NCBI GenBank assembly: GCA_011053095.1 | Contig: DRHS01000036.1 | Location: 1 to 37,284 of the forward strand | Length of the DNA stretch: 37,284 nucleotides | DNA from: Bacteroides sp. | GTDB taxonomy: Bacteria > Bacteroidota > Bacteroidia > Bacteroidales > SM23-62 | Reading direction: 5' to 3' | Shown: positions 1-7,547 of the stretch, piece after piece | Numbering within the stretch: position 1 is the first letter of the stretch | Layout of the letters: the number at the start of each line of letters is the position of its first letter | Notes under the pieces: generated by a model | Told to the model about the DNA's origin: nothing | Seen by the model: only the letters and a program-made list of their open reading frames with translations | Databases searched by the model: none | Program-made: the position numbers and the translations under genes

Positions 1-457
1 AAAGGCAACCAGCCTTGTCAAACAACAGGGATCTCGATGTAGTCCTCTTTTTCACAGCCATTGTCACCATGGCTTTCTCATTTCCGGTGTGGGCCTTGAT
101 AAGCGCTGAAATATCAAGGTTGGTTACCACATCTACATTGTGAACAAGGAAATCCTCATCTCCTTCAAAAAACTCCCTGGCATGGAGGAGGGCACCCCCT
201 GTATCCATTAGCTGCCGGGTTTCGTCGGAGACCGAGAGTTCGACACCTTCGATCTGGAGATGATCCATAAATTCAATAACCTGCTCTGCAAAATGATGAA
301 CATTAACGATAATGTGGTTTATTCCGGCCGCAGCAATATTACGGACAACCCTTTCCAGGAGAGGCACCCCCTTGAAAGGCACCAGCGCCTTTGGTTTGTT
401 ATTTGTAAGTGGACTCAGCCTGGTGCCTAGTCCCCCAGCCAGGATCATCGCTTTCAT
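1..457 (-). CDS. MurU-like sugar nucleotidyltransferase (partial, C-terminus beyond window)
   Basis: The protein starts at the ATG complementary to 455-457 and runs off the window start, so 152 residues are visible. The N-terminus carries the nucleotidyltransferase signature LAGGLGTRLSPL followed by NKPKALVPF, the nucleotide-binding loop and lysine of the GT-A-like NTP_transferase family. The segment HNVDVVTNLD (about residues 115-124) contains the expected metal-binding aspartate. The family transfers a nucleoside monophosphate to a sugar-1-phosphate. The kinase-RapZ fusion on the same strand at 1987-3408 is the usual partner of MurU-type enzymes, which make UDP-MurNAc or UDP-GlcNAc during cell-wall recycling, so I infer that role. 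A mannose-1-phosphate or glucose-1-phosphate transferase remains possible because the specificity-determining C-terminus is not visible. It diverges from the enolase-family gene 103 bp away. Confidence 0.88.
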   Translation of the reverse strand, partial: MKAMILAGGLGTRLSPLTNNKPKALVPFKGVPLLERVVRNIAAAGINHIIVNVHHFAEQVIEFMDHLQIEGVELSVSDETRQLMDTGGALLHAREFFEGDEDFLVHNVDVVTNLDISALIKAHTGNEKAMVTMAVKKRTTSRSLLFDKAGCL

Positions 458-566
458 TGTGAAAACAAATTTAAAGTTTTCCTTCGATAAATACAGGATT
501 ATATTTTCGTGGTATTTTCAAGATCTTTCTGACGGATTGATTTACAATTTTGTATTTTTAATGACT

Positions 567-1847
567 ATGAAAAAAACAAGAAGAGAATTTATTCAGAAAA
601 GTGCATTGGGTACCGCACTTCTTTCAGGGGGACTGGGCATCAGCTCCTGCATTTCAGATTCTTCAACTGCTAAGGAGGGACTTGAGGAAAAGTATATGGA
701 ACTGGACAGGGTGCTGGCAAAACCTGTCCTCAAGTCTGAACTTTTCCCTGATCCCATGATTATAGAATCCCTGGAGTTGCTCCGTTACAAGAACAATTTT
801 ATTTGCAGGGTGCGGACCACTGAAGGCCATGAAGGTCTTTCGGTTGGTAATAACGCGCAGCTGGTCTCGCTCTACCCGATTTTTTCAATCCGGCTCCAAC
901 CCTTTTTTATCGGGAAGGATGCCAGAAAACTTGAGTCTCTTCTGGATGAGGTTTATGTCTATAAAAGTAATTACAAGGTTCAGAATCTTGCACTCTGGGT
1001 TCCCCTGGCCACCATTGAATTTGCGATTCTCGATCTTCTCGGAAGGGTGGCAGAAAAACCGATGGGCGAATTAATTGGTGAAATCCATAACCCGAAGGTA
1101 GCCGTATACCGGGCAAACAACTACAGAGGAAGGCCTGCAGCTGAATCAGTTAAGTCAATTGCTGAAAATGTCGAAGAAACAAAGGCTAAGGCAGTGAAGC
1201 TAAAGATAGGAGGCAGAATGAGTAAGGATGCCGACTACCCTCCTGGCAGAACCGAGGAACTGATTCCTCTGGTACGGGAGACTTTTGGAGATGAAATGGT
1301 AATCTATGCTGACTCCAATGGCTCCTATTCAGTCAATGAAGCCATCAGAATCGGGAAGATCATGGAGGAATACAAATATGATTTTTATGAAGAACCCGTT
1401 CCTTTCGACTGGTACGAGGAGACCCGGCAGGTGGCTGATGCTCTGGATGTTCCTATTGCCGGTGGGGAACAGGAGCCAAGCCTGCATAATTTCAGGTGGC
1501 TTATTGCCAATGATGCCCTGGATATAGTTCAACCGGATATGTTCTATTTTGGGGGAATGATACGCTCAATGAAGGTTGCCAGGATGGCTGATGCTTTAGG
1601 AAAAACTTGTGTACCTCACATATCCGGCTCGGGCCTGGGATACCTTTACATGATGCATTTTATATCCGCTGTGCCTAATGCCGGACCCTATCATGAGTTC
1701 AAAGGTTTTAACAAGGATATCCCGTATACTTGTGATACCTCCAGCCTCGAAAGCGATGAAGGCGTTGTGACAGTACCCAGTGGTCCCGGGCTAGGATTGG
1801 TAATTGACCCGGATTTTGTTTCCAGGCATACCCCGGTCATAGCTTAA
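567..1847 (+). CDS. Tat-exported mandelate racemase-type enolase superfamily protein
   Basis: This 426-aa protein is read from ATG 567, where the Tat-like N-terminus MKKTRREFIQKSALG begins; ATG 561 would add two residues. The twin-arginine motif, hydrophobic stretch and ISSC lipobox-like end predict export as a periplasmic lipoprotein. The catalytic set of the mandelate racemase subgroup is visible: K211-L-K213, metal ligands D249 (ADSNG), E275/E276 (YEEP) and E301 (GGEQ), the D324/H351 dyad (QPD and VPHIS), and E377 (YHEF). H351 and the third-ligand Glu argue against an Ala-Glu dipeptide epimerase, which would use a C-terminal lysine and DxD. The likely reaction is racemisation or dehydration of an acid sugar or related carboxylate; the substrate is unknown. 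It is transcribed against its neighbours and sits inside a minus-strand cell-wall-recycling locus. Confidence 0.9.
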   Translation: MKKTRREFIQKSALGTALLSGGLGISSCISDSSTAKEGLEEKYMELDRVLAKPVLKSELFPDPMIIESLELLRYKNNFICRVRTTEGHEGLSVGNNAQLVSLYPIFSIRLQPFFIGKDARKLESLLDEVYVYKSNYKVQNLALWVPLATIEFAILDLLGRVAEKPMGELIGEIHNPKVAVYRANNYRGRPAAESVKSIAENVEETKAKAVKLKIGGRMSKDADYPPGRTEELIPLVRETFGDEMVIYADSNGSYSVNEAIRIGKIMEEYKYDFYEEPVPFDWYEETRQVADALDVPIAGGEQEPSLHNFRWLIANDALDIVQPDMFYFGGMIRSMKVARMADALGKTCVPHISGSGLGYLYMMHFISAVPNAGPYHEFKGFNKDIPYTCDTSSLESDEGVVTVPSGPGLGLVIDPDFVSRHTPVIA

Positions 1848-1974
1848 CCGGTTTACAAATCCAATCTTTCTTATTTACTCCCGTTCCGCATTTTTTACAT
1901 TCATAGCGGGCGGGTTTTTCCAGTCTTTTGTTGCGCTTCTTCTTCCCTGCCTCACACATTGATTCCTTCCCCAT
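1837..1974 (-). CDS. 45-aa CxxC small protein (zinc-ribbon-like)
   Basis: This short ORF starts at the ATG complementary to 1972-1974 and ends at a TGA complementary to 1837-1839. It is rich in lysine and arginine and holds YECKKCG (C26, C29) and ICKP (C40), plus C7, a pattern suggesting a small metal-binding ribbon. A purine-rich Shine-Dalgarno stretch (GGAGAGGAGGG on the minus strand) overlaps the stop codon of the upstream kinase-RapZ gene 12 bp away, supporting translational coupling. The 3' end overlaps the 3' end of the convergent enolase-family gene by 11 bp. From memory, similar very short Lys-rich CxxC proteins are common and unannotated in Bacteroidota; no function is known to me. 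Confidence 0.65.
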   Translation of the reverse strand: MGKESMCEAGKKKRNKRLEKPARYECKKCGTGVNKKDWICKPVKL

Positions 1975-1986
1975 TTCCCTCCTCTC

Positions 1987-3408
1987 CTATTTCAATTCCC
2001 TGTGTACCAGCATGGTATTCACTTTTAGTTCATTTTTAATATAGTCCTCCAGGCGTTCCGCAGAGTAAACGGAACGATGTTGTCCACCCGTACAACCATA
2101 GCTGACCATCAGATTATTGAATCCGCGTGACCTGTATTCTGCAACAGATTTTTCCACAAGTGAAAAGGTCTCTTCCAGGAATTCCTTCACTTCCTGCTTT
2201 ACCTCCAGAAATTCAATCACCTTCATATCTTTTCCGGTTAAGGACCTGTATTTCTCCTCTCTTCCAGGATTGGGCAGCGCCCTGCAATCAAATACAAATC
2301 CCCCTCCATTCCCGCTCAAATCCCTTGGCAAACCTTTTTTATAGGAAAAACTACTTATCAGTACAGTGAGTTCTTCTGGTTCTTCTTTGAATTTCCACTC
2401 ATCGAGCCGGCATATCCTTTCAAGACAGGCAGATAGTTCAGGCAATCCCTCCGGGATCAGGGAATTTTCCCTCATCCATTCAATGTTCCTGATGGCAAAT
2501 GGAATACTCTGAAGGAATAGTGCCTTGTTCTCCACTATCCCACGTAATCCGTAAGCACCCAATACCTGGAGTATCCTTATCAGAACAAAGGAATAGTAGT
2601 GTTTTTTGAATTCCACTCCGGGCATGCCGGTTTCTTCCTGAACCAGTTCAAGATAGTATTCCAGAAGTTCCTCCCTCAGTTCATGCGAGAGGTTCACCCT
2701 TGATTCAAACAGGAGAGATGCTACATCATATTGAAGAGCTCCTCTCCTTCCACCCTGATAATCAACAAAATACAGATCGTCATTGAAGATCATTATGTTA
2801 CGGGACTGAAAATCCCGGTACAGGAAGTGATCCGTACCTGCTTCTGAAAGCCTTTCTGAAAATGCCTGGAAATCATTTTCCAGGGCCTGTTCATCAAAGG
2901 GTATTCCGAGTAGCTTGATGAAATAATACTTGAAATGATTAAGGTCCCATAAAATGGATTGCTTGTCAAATTCCTGACGCGGTACACAAACATTATAGTC
3001 AAGCGATTCATGTCCCTCGAACTGGAAACGAATCAGGTGCTTAAGTGCTTTTTTATAGAGGGGTATGATCCTGCCTGGATAATCCCCTTCCTTTCTGCTC
3101 TGGTCTACTTCCTCTTTCAGGGTAATGTCACCCAGGTCCTGAAGAAGGTATATTCCCCTGTCAGCATCCTCGGCCAGAAGCCTTGGCACGTTTAGTTTTA
3201 AACCACTGAAGTGTTTTGTAAATTCCAGGAAAGCCCTTGTCTCAAGCGGATCGGGACTGTAAACACCAATGCATCTGCTTCCCCCGAAATCCATCCGGTA
3301 ATACTCCCGGTGAGAACCGGCACCCGGAAGTTTTACAGGAATACCAGCCTTTTCCCCGAAGGTTTGTAGAAATAATTTCTGCAGATTTTTTCTATTCAAT
3401 GATTCCAT
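1987..3408 (-). CDS. Sugar kinase (AmgK/APH-like) fused to RapZ C-terminal domain
   Basis: This is a 473-aa fusion. Residues 1-340 form an aminoglycoside-phosphotransferase-like kinase, with a nucleotide-binding PGAGSHREYYR loop (28-38), a catalytic YRDFQSRN (197-204, D199) and a metal-binding FVDYQGG (214-220, D216). Residues 347-470 match the RapZ C-terminal domain: SSFSYKKG, FDCRALPNP, LTGKD, and the diagnostic GCTGGQHRSV at 438-447. Known AmgK enzymes phosphorylate MurNAc or GlcNAc at the anomeric carbon, and the product is activated by MurU, a homologue of which is encoded at 1-457. The RapZ C-domain binds GlcN6P in enterobacteria, so I infer that the fused domain senses amino-sugar phosphate and tunes the kinase. 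The fusion recurs in Bacteroidota as far as I know. It is cytoplasmic, with a start 20 bp from a low-complexity intergenic region. Confidence 0.88.
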   Translation of the reverse strand: MESLNRKNLQKLFLQTFGEKAGIPVKLPGAGSHREYYRMDFGGSRCIGVYSPDPLETRAFLEFTKHFSGLKLNVPRLLAEDADRGIYLLQDLGDITLKEEVDQSRKEGDYPGRIIPLYKKALKHLIRFQFEGHESLDYNVCVPRQEFDKQSILWDLNHFKYYFIKLLGIPFDEQALENDFQAFSERLSEAGTDHFLYRDFQSRNIMIFNDDLYFVDYQGGRRGALQYDVASLLFESRVNLSHELREELLEYYLELVQEETGMPGVEFKKHYYSFVLIRILQVLGAYGLRGIVENKALFLQSIPFAIRNIEWMRENSLIPEGLPELSACLERICRLDEWKFKEEPEELTVLISSFSYKKGLPRDLSGNGGGFVFDCRALPNPGREEKYRSLTGKDMKVIEFLEVKQEVKEFLEETFSLVEKSVAEYRSRGFNNLMVSYGCTGGQHRSVYSAERLEDYIKNELKVNTMLVHRELK

Positions 3409-3898
3409 ATTGCCAGGACAAAATTAAGGAATTATAATTTCAGCAGCCCATTAATACAAATTTCATATCCTAGTAACTGATCCAGATCCACGTGAAGATT
3501 TCCGTTTACGGTTACAAAAAGCTCAACTTTGTTGAACTCAATGTTACGGGTAACGAGGATACCCATAACAAATGTGATCCGGAATCCCGTTACCTGGATT
3601 GATCACTGGTCGAAGTATCATAAACAATTGCTAAGTGTAAATAAGGAAATCCTCGAACTTGTTGATTTCGTAATTGACGTGGACCGCATACTCTGGGTTA
3701 TTGGCTATTAGACAGCACACCCGATTTCTTATTTAGACTGTATAAACCTAAGGACGTGTGGTAATGTTTTAAATTGCTGTATTAAAGGTTTTTACGATGC
3801 CTGATTAAAGGCTGCCATGTTTAGAAACCATGCCAAAATTCATAAGGATAAATCCTCATAAATACTTATGTTTGTACGCATCACCAAGCCAAATAAAT
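3409..3898. other. 490-bp intergenic region without a convincing gene
   Basis: Two short antisense ORFs cover part of this stretch: 3529-3711 on the plus strand (60 codons) and 3432-3566 on the minus strand (44 codons, ending in a plausible acidic/hydrophobic pattern LFVTVNGNLHVDLDQLLGYE). In-frame TGA codons upstream of the minus ORF suggest it could be the tail of a decayed gene. Neither has a recognisable domain or ribosome site. Further right are two ATTAAAGG repeats (3781-3788 and 3804-3811) and the putative -7 element of the apr operon. I see no RNA gene or transposon end. Confidence 0.4.
3867..3874 (+). promoter_or_regulatory. Putative Bacteroidota -7 element upstream of aprB
   Basis: TATGTTTG matches the Bacteroidota -7 consensus TAnnTTTG exactly and lies 25 bp before the preferred aprB start at 3899. 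No TTG is found at the expected -33 position; that spot instead holds a short palindrome, AGGATAAATCCT (3846-3857 or one base off). Transcription from here would begin near 3880, which excludes the longer reading frame start at 3830. Confidence 0.35.
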
Positions 3899-4336
3899 AT
3901 GCCCAGTTTTGTAATCACCGAAAAATGTGACGGGTGCAAGGCACTGGACAGGACAGCCTGCCAGTATATATGTCCCAATGACCTTATGGTACTTGACAGG
4001 GAAAGCAGCAAGGCCATAAACCGTGCCCCGGATATGTGCTGGGAGTGCTACAACTGCGTTAAGATATGTCCAACCCAGGCAATTGAGGTTCGTGGATACG
4101 CTGATTTCATGCCTCTTGGCGGTGTGGTTCAGCCCCTTAGAAGCTCCGATGCTATAATGTGGACTGTAAAATTCAGGGATGGGCAGATCAAGAGATTTAA
4201 ATTCCCTACCCGTACTACCCCGGAAGGTTCAGCAGTACCGGATGCAGGATTCGAAACATCTTCGGACGATTTAAAAAGTCCCCTCCTGCGCACAGAACCT
4301 GCTTCTACGGGAATGGATGACCTGGAAAAGATCTGA
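3899..4336 (+). CDS. aprB: Adenylylsulfate reductase beta subunit
   Basis: This 145-aa iron-sulfur subunit carries electrons to the FAD subunit AprA during interconversion of APS and sulfite plus AMP. The start MPSFVITEKCDGC is chosen because AprB proteins begin just before the first cysteine motif; the open frame extends to 3830, but that extension lacks homology-like features and precedes the -7 element. Two [4Fe-4S] sites are visible: C10, C13, C21, C25 (with the AprB-type insert KALDRTA between the second and third cysteines) and C47, C50, C53, C57. The segment after residue 70 (RDGQIKRFKFPTRTT) and a charged tail fit the AprB C-terminal arm that wraps around AprA. It is the first gene of aprBA-qmoABC, 83 bp before aprA. 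The protein is cytoplasmic. Confidence 0.95.
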   Translation: MPSFVITEKCDGCKALDRTACQYICPNDLMVLDRESSKAINRAPDMCWECYNCVKICPTQAIEVRGYADFMPLGGVVQPLRSSDAIMWTVKFRDGQIKRFKFPTRTTPEGSAVPDAGFETSSDDLKSPLLRTEPASTGMDDLEKI

Positions 4337-4419
4337 AACTGGCATATCCCAGCCCGATGACCCGGAAAATAAAACAATTCAATACCAGCCAGAATTGCTG
4401 ACCCTGAAAAAATTGACAT

Positions 4420-6315
4420 ATGAGTATTGCGAATAATTTTGAAACAGTAGAAGTCCATACAGATATTCTGATCCTTGGTGGAGGCATGGCTGCCTGCGGG
4501 GCTGCTTATGAAGCTGCCCACTGGGCCAAGAAAAATAACCTCAGTGTTACACTGGTTGACAAGGCCTCAATGGACCGCTCGGGGGCAGTGGCAATGGGAC
4601 TCTCAGCCATTAATATGTACCTGGGACTCAAGGAGGGTAAAAATACCCTTTCGGATTATGTCAAATATGTTAAGAACGATCTGATGGGGATCGCCCGGGA
4701 TGACCTGGTTGCTAACATAGGAAGGCATGTAGATGCTTCGGTTCACCTTTTTGAGAAATGGGGACTCCCTATCTGGAAGGATGAGGATGGAAAATATGTG
4801 AATGAGGGGCGCTGGCAAATTATGATTCACGGCGAATCATATAAGACCATTGTTGCAGAAGCAGCTAAAAATGCCCTGGCGGAATTGGGGGACAAGGGAC
4901 AATATATCGAACGAGTATTTATCACCGATCCAATCATGGATGGAGATCGATGCGTCGGTGCCATAGGCTTCAGCGTACGTGAAAATAAGGTATATATATT
5001 TCGTGCAAAGACTGTACTCGCCACCATGGGTGGTGCGGTGCATGTGTTCAAGCCAAAATCTGTGGGCGAGGGACTAGGACGGTCCTGGTACCCTCCATTC
5101 AACAGTGGTGCTTCAGCCTACTTCACCCTGAAGGCCGGTGCAGAAATGACCTGCCAGGAAGTACGGTTTGTGCCGGTCCGCTTCAAGGATGCCTACGGTC
5201 CCGTGGGCGCATGGTTCCTCCTTTTTAAGGCCCAGGCTACCAATGCCCTCGGTGAAAACTATATGCAGACCCGTGCTCCCGAGCTTGAAAAATGGGCCCC
5301 CTATGGTGAGGCCAAACCCACTCCTACCAATCTGAGGAATTACCTGATGATGCTGGAGATCGAGGAGGGCAAGGGACCAATTTTTATGCGTACCGATGAA
5401 GCCATACAAAGGATAGTGGATAGTATTCCCGATGAGAAGGAGGCAAAACGAAAGCTCAAGGAACTTGAAAAAGAGGCATGGGAGGATTTTCTGGATATGA
5501 CTGTTAGCCAGGCTCTTCTATGGGCTTCAACCAATATCAAACCTGAAGAAAAACCTTCAGAGATATCAGCAACCGAGCCCTATTTCATCAGCTCACATTC
5601 CGGGGCTTCAGGTGCATGGGTCAGCGGTCCCGAAGATCTCGCTCCCGAAGGTTACAAATGGGGTTACCCGAATATGACAACCGTCCGCGGATTATTTGCC
5701 GCAGGGGATGCTTCAGGGGCATCCAGCCATAAATTCTCTTCCGGATCGTTTACCGAGGGTCGGATAGCTGCCAAGGCTGCAGCTTCATTCTGCGTTGACA
5801 ATCCTGATCTTCCTGCCCTCCCGGAAGAAAGACTGAATGAGCTGAAAGAGGGCATGCTCAAGCCCCTCGAGCTTTTTAACACACATAAGGGGTATACCCA
5901 GGATCCAAACATAAATCCAAATTATATCCGTCCCCAGATGTTCATGTTCCGCCTTCAGAAAATAATGGACGAGTATGCCGGGGGTGCTTCCAGTGGATTT
6001 AAAACCTCCGCTCCCTTGCTTGAAAAGGGACTTGAAAATCTGGCCATGCTCAGGGAAGATATGGCAAGTCTTGCGGCAGAAGACACCCATGAACTAATGC
6101 GCTGCTGGGAAAATATACATCGCATCTGGCAGGCGGAATCACATATCCGCACCATGCTTTTCCGTGAAGAAACTCGCTGGCCCGGATATTATTTCAGAAG
6201 TGATTTCCCTGAGCTCAAGGAAGAAGACTGGAAATGTTTTGCCAATTGCCGTTGGAATCCAGAATCCGGTGAATGGGAAATGCTGAAGAGGGATGTAATT
6301 GATATGGTAGATTAA
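4420..6315 (+). CDS. aprA: Adenylylsulfate reductase alpha subunit
   Basis: This 631-aa flavoprotein is of normal AprA length. Residues 15-60 hold the FAD-binding Rossmann motif ILGGGMAACGAAYEAA and the acidic end of beta-2 (LVDKASMDRSGA). Conserved blocks include VRFKDAYGPVGAWFLLFKAQ (253-272), where R254 plausibly matches the substrate-binding arginine of characterised AprA, and SSHSGASGAWVSG, where H393 fits the active-site histidine. The segment GLFAAGDASGASSHKFSSGS is the second FAD-binding block typical of the fumarate reductase/AprA family. With AprB it converts APS to sulfite and AMP, or the reverse, in the cytoplasm. The stop overlaps the qmoA start by one base (TAATG), so the two are co-translated. 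Family identification is firm; direction of catalysis cannot be read from this gene alone. Confidence 0.96.
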   Translation: MSIANNFETVEVHTDILILGGGMAACGAAYEAAHWAKKNNLSVTLVDKASMDRSGAVAMGLSAINMYLGLKEGKNTLSDYVKYVKNDLMGIARDDLVANIGRHVDASVHLFEKWGLPIWKDEDGKYVNEGRWQIMIHGESYKTIVAEAAKNALAELGDKGQYIERVFITDPIMDGDRCVGAIGFSVRENKVYIFRAKTVLATMGGAVHVFKPKSVGEGLGRSWYPPFNSGASAYFTLKAGAEMTCQEVRFVPVRFKDAYGPVGAWFLLFKAQATNALGENYMQTRAPELEKWAPYGEAKPTPTNLRNYLMMLEIEEGKGPIFMRTDEAIQRIVDSIPDEKEAKRKLKELEKEAWEDFLDMTVSQALLWASTNIKPEEKPSEISATEPYFISSHSGASGAWVSGPEDLAPEGYKWGYPNMTTVRGLFAAGDASGASSHKFSSGSFTEGRIAAKAAASFCVDNPDLPALPEERLNELKEGMLKPLELFNTHKGYTQDPNINPNYIRPQMFMFRLQKIMDEYAGGASSGFKTSAPLLEKGLENLAMLREDMASLAAEDTHELMRCWENIHRIWQAESHIRTMLFREETRWPGYYFRSDFPELKEEDWKCFANCRWNPESGEWEMLKRDVIDMVD

Positions 6316-7538
6316 TGGACAAAAAATCTGTACTCATTATTGGAGGGGGAATCAGCGGAATAACCGCGGCTGTTGAGGCTGCTGAGGCCGGCTGCAAGGT
6401 TTACCTGATTGAGAAGCGGCCCTATCTCGGGGGACAGGTTGCCCGTATGAATGAATACTTCCCAAAACTTTGTCCCCCGTACTGTGGACTCGAGATCAAT
6501 TTTAAACGCATTCGAAACAGCAGTCGTATTGAGGTAATCACTTCTGCAGAGGTGGAGAATCTTTCGGGCACCGCAGGTGACTTCACTATTGAACTCCGGC
6601 TTGAACCTGAATATGTTAATTCATCCTGTACAGTCTGCGGGGATTGCTCCGCTGTCTGCCCTGTAGAAGCTAAAGATTCATTCAATTTTGGGATGAGCAT
6701 GCATAAGGCCATTGATCTTCCTCATGAGCTCTCCTACCCCAACCGGTTTTACCTTGATGATTTGGTTTGCCAAAAAGAAAGCTGCAAAAAATGTGAAGAG
6801 GCCTGTAATTACGATGCAATAAATCTTGAGGCTGCTCCCGGCAAACGAAAAATCAAGGTTGGCTCCGTTCTTTTCTGTACAGGTTGGGAACCCTACGACC
6901 CGACTAATCTGAAGGAATATTCCTGGGGTGAATCCCCCGACATCCTCAATAACGTCATGATGGAAAGAGTGGGCGCACCCAACGGTCCCACGTCAGGAAA
7001 GATCCTCAAACCATCTGATGGTGAGCCTGCACGAAAGATTGCCTTTGTTCAGTGTGCCGGATCACGTGATGAAAACCATCTTCCGTACTGCTCTGCTGTA
7101 TGTTGCTCTGCCTCTCTGAAGCAGGCCATATATTTTACTGAGCAGGATCCGGAGAACCGTGCGGATATTTTCTATATAGACCTCAGGGTATCAGGAAGGA
7201 ATGAGGATTTTTTAAAGCGGGTGGAAGAAAACCAGCAGATCAGGCTGATAAAGGGCAAAGCGTCAGAAGTAAGTCTTCTGGAAGGCTCGCCGGTTATCGA
7301 GGCTGAAGATATATTATCCGGGCGAAAGATCCGGGAACAGTATGACATGGTAGTACTGGCTACCGGTGTTGTTCCATGTATTCCGGGACTTAAAGGAATC
7401 GAACTGGACCCCGATGGATTTATCGCAAAGGACGCTCTTGAAAACGGACTTTCAGCGGGGGGATGCTGCTTTGAGCCCAAAGATGTGGCGAGCTCAGTCA
7501 GAGAGTCCACGGGACTTGTGATCAATGCATTGCAATAA
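6315..7538 (+). CDS. qmoA: Quinone-interacting membrane-bound oxidoreductase subunit A (HdrA-like)
   Basis: This 407-aa flavoprotein resembles the HdrA subunit of heterodisulfide reductase. The FAD site is VLIIGGGISGITAAVEAAEA at the N-terminus, followed by the RPYLGGQ block. Cysteines C105, C108, C111 and C115 form one [4Fe-4S] motif, and C152, C157, C160 and C164 form another with altered spacing. The mid-region block AFVQCAGSRDENHLPYCSAV is the hallmark of HdrA/QmoA proteins. In sulfate reducers and green sulfur bacteria, QmoABC carries electrons between menaquinol and AprBA. The ATG sits in the TAATG overlap with aprA; a 9-bp gap separates it from qmoB. HdrA proteins from other complexes look alike, but the neighbours settle the assignment. 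Confidence 0.93.
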   Translation: MDKKSVLIIGGGISGITAAVEAAEAGCKVYLIEKRPYLGGQVARMNEYFPKLCPPYCGLEINFKRIRNSSRIEVITSAEVENLSGTAGDFTIELRLEPEYVNSSCTVCGDCSAVCPVEAKDSFNFGMSMHKAIDLPHELSYPNRFYLDDLVCQKESCKKCEEACNYDAINLEAAPGKRKIKVGSVLFCTGWEPYDPTNLKEYSWGESPDILNNVMMERVGAPNGPTSGKILKPSDGEPARKIAFVQCAGSRDENHLPYCSAVCCSASLKQAIYFTEQDPENRADIFYIDLRVSGRNEDFLKRVEENQQIRLIKGKASEVSLLEGSPVIEAEDILSGRKIREQYDMVVLATGVVPCIPGLKGIELDPDGFIAKDALENGLSAGGCCFEPKDVASSVRESTGLVINALQ

Positions 7539-7547
7539 TTCGAAAAG

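Noticed and set aside
567-1847. L-Ala-D/L-Glu epimerase suggested by the cell-wall-recycling neighbours
   Set aside because: The active site has the His-Asp dyad and third-ligand Glu of the mandelate racemase subgroup, not the epimerase lysine and DxD.
3529-3711. 60-aa plus-strand ORF before the apr operon
   Set aside because: No domain, no ribosome site and it competes with an equally weak minus-strand ORF.
3830-3898. N-terminal extension of aprB
   Set aside because: The 23 extra codons precede or overlap the likely promoter, and AprB proteins start at the MPSFV-like position.
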